DNA from: Candidatus Scalindua sp.
GTDB taxonomy: Bacteria; Planctomycetota; Brocadiia; Brocadiales; Scalinduaceae
Assembly (NCBI GenBank): GCA_018670825.1
Contig: JABHIW010000045.1
Coordinates: 1 to 32,469 of the forward strand
DNA: 32,469 nucleotides
Direction: 5' to 3'
In this document: positions 31,967 through 32,469 of the stretch, one piece after another
Layout: each line of letters opens with the position of its first letter
Numbering within the stretch: position 1 is the first letter of the stretch
Translations under genes and position numbers: made by a program
Notes under the pieces: generated by a model
Told to the model about the DNA's origin: nothing
Seen by the model: only the letters and a program-made list of their open reading frames with translations
Databases searched by the model: none

Positions 31967-32469
31967 TCACTTTGCTGGGCGGAGCGGCCGGATATAACTG
32001 CTACCATAATTACCGTAGTTACCCCAGCTCACACTGCCACCATCAAATGCAACACGCCAGGCAATCACCGGATTGTAGCTGTCACCAGTCCATATAGAGC
32101 TTTGCCCTTTATCAAAAACCGGATCTATAAATAAACCATTCTTTTTGTCTGCTGCCAGCAATGAAACAGCTTCTTCCAATGTAGGCAAACGCCAGTCGTT
32201 GTACCCCGCGTAACCTTTATCGTTTATCTTCTCCAGCAATTGTATTGATTTTCCGTAATTTAAATACTTAACGGTACCAGACTGGAACCACATTAATCCA
32301 GTGGCGTGGTCGATGACCACCTTGTCATTATTTATAGTCTTCGATTCATAGTTATTCTGGATTGTACTATAGCCATAAAATCCCCAATCAGTATTTTCAT
32401 GTATTGTTATATGTGGAATTGATTGCGCCTGAGACACGGACAATTTCTTGAACGATGAACGCAAAATTG
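31967..32469 (-). CDS. DUF1566 (Lcl-type) domain protein, 5' part beyond the window
   Basis: About 167 C-terminal residues are visible and the frame is open to the window edge; the TTG at 32464 is not a convincing start. The DUF1566 pattern is clear: DHATGLMWFQSG, KGYAGYNDWRLPTLEEAVSLL, LFIDPVFDKGQSSIWTGDSY, AWRVAFDGGSVSW and the end SSYIRPLRPAK. The fold is related to C-type lectin/FGE domains and often serves as a ligand-binding module on larger proteins. The residues between GGS and YIRP are almost all small or aromatic and encoded by codons ending in C or T (GGT, AAC, TAC, AGC, TAT), as in diversified regions. Confidence 0.85.
   Translation of the reverse strand, partial: ILRSSFKKLSVSQAQSIPHITIHENTDWGFYGYSTIQNNYESKTINNDKVVIDHATGLMWFQSGTVKYLNYGKSIQLLEKINDKGYAGYNDWRLPTLEEAVSLLAADKKNGLFIDPVFDKGQSSIWTGDSYNPVIAWRVAFDGGSVSWGNYGNYGSSYIRPLRPAK

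Noticed and set aside
31901..32134. 77-residue open frame on the + strand
   Set aside because: It is antisense to the clear DUF1566 coding region.

Overview
The window is a 32.5 kb piece of an AT-rich bacterial chromosome. TTG start codons are frequent: the TIGR03936-like gene, sucC, yhaO and the SDR gene use them. Many genes lack a clear Shine-Dalgarno. The combination of low GC, RNase G beside L21/L27, type III pantothenate kinase, a 2-oxoacid:ferredoxin oxidoreductase in place of a 2-oxoglutarate dehydrogenase, mitochondrial-type aconitase, DUF1566 proteins and REP hairpins with a REP-type transposase suggests a Planctomycetota anammox lineage (Scalindua-like). That taxonomic call is inference: there is no rRNA or hydrazine gene in view.

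Region 1 (1-5910, + strand) is housekeeping. It holds the 3' end of ptsI, then a strong promoter (TTGACA-N17-TAGAAT) before a TIGR03936-like gene, rng, rplU and rpmA. A rho-independent terminator closes this unit, immediately followed by obgE and coaX. A TPR gene lies on the - strand (5918-6433).

Region 2 (6434-14889, + strand) is central carbon metabolism. A second TTGACA-N17-TAGAAT promoter and a leader of about 290 nt precede sucC-sucD. Then come a 2[4Fe-4S] ferredoxin, korA, korB and a gamma subunit carrying an N-terminal GNAT acetyltransferase domain. Four of these junctions are 4-nt ATGA overlaps. Together they would interconvert 2-oxoglutarate, succinyl-CoA and succinate with ferredoxin as electron carrier. 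The aconitase at 26376-28637 belongs to the same cycle. gpmI (glycolysis/gluconeogenesis) and the nuclease gene yhaO follow.

Region 3 (14890-22236) is accessory. A compact REP-associated transposase element with 86-89 bp inverted ends, each holding three hairpins, sits between yhaO and its partner yhaN. Then come a small secreted cysteine-containing protein, a - strand cold-shock gene with a terminator-like hairpin in its leader, a universal-stress-protein remnant, a winged-helix protein, a truncated KAP NTPase, an FGE-fold protein with a variable-looking C-terminus, and a cluster of perfect hairpins.

Region 4 (22237-32469) is mixed: an orphan proteasome-like Ntn hydrolase with a tiny membrane ORF upstream, a REP pair, a cytoplasmic molybdopterin oxidoreductase, a two-TM potassium channel with RCK domain, aconitase, a metallo-beta-lactamase-fold hydrolase, an SDR protein that has lost its catalytic residues, a stand-alone receiver protein, an XRE regulator and the C-terminal part of a DUF1566 protein running off the window.

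The most interesting points are the GNAT-gamma-subunit fusion, the putative attenuator before cspA, the SDR pseudoenzyme, the orphan Ntn hydrolase and the two proteins whose C-termini resemble variable regions of diversity-generating retroelements. No complete, clearly new multi-gene system is demonstrable from sequence alone.
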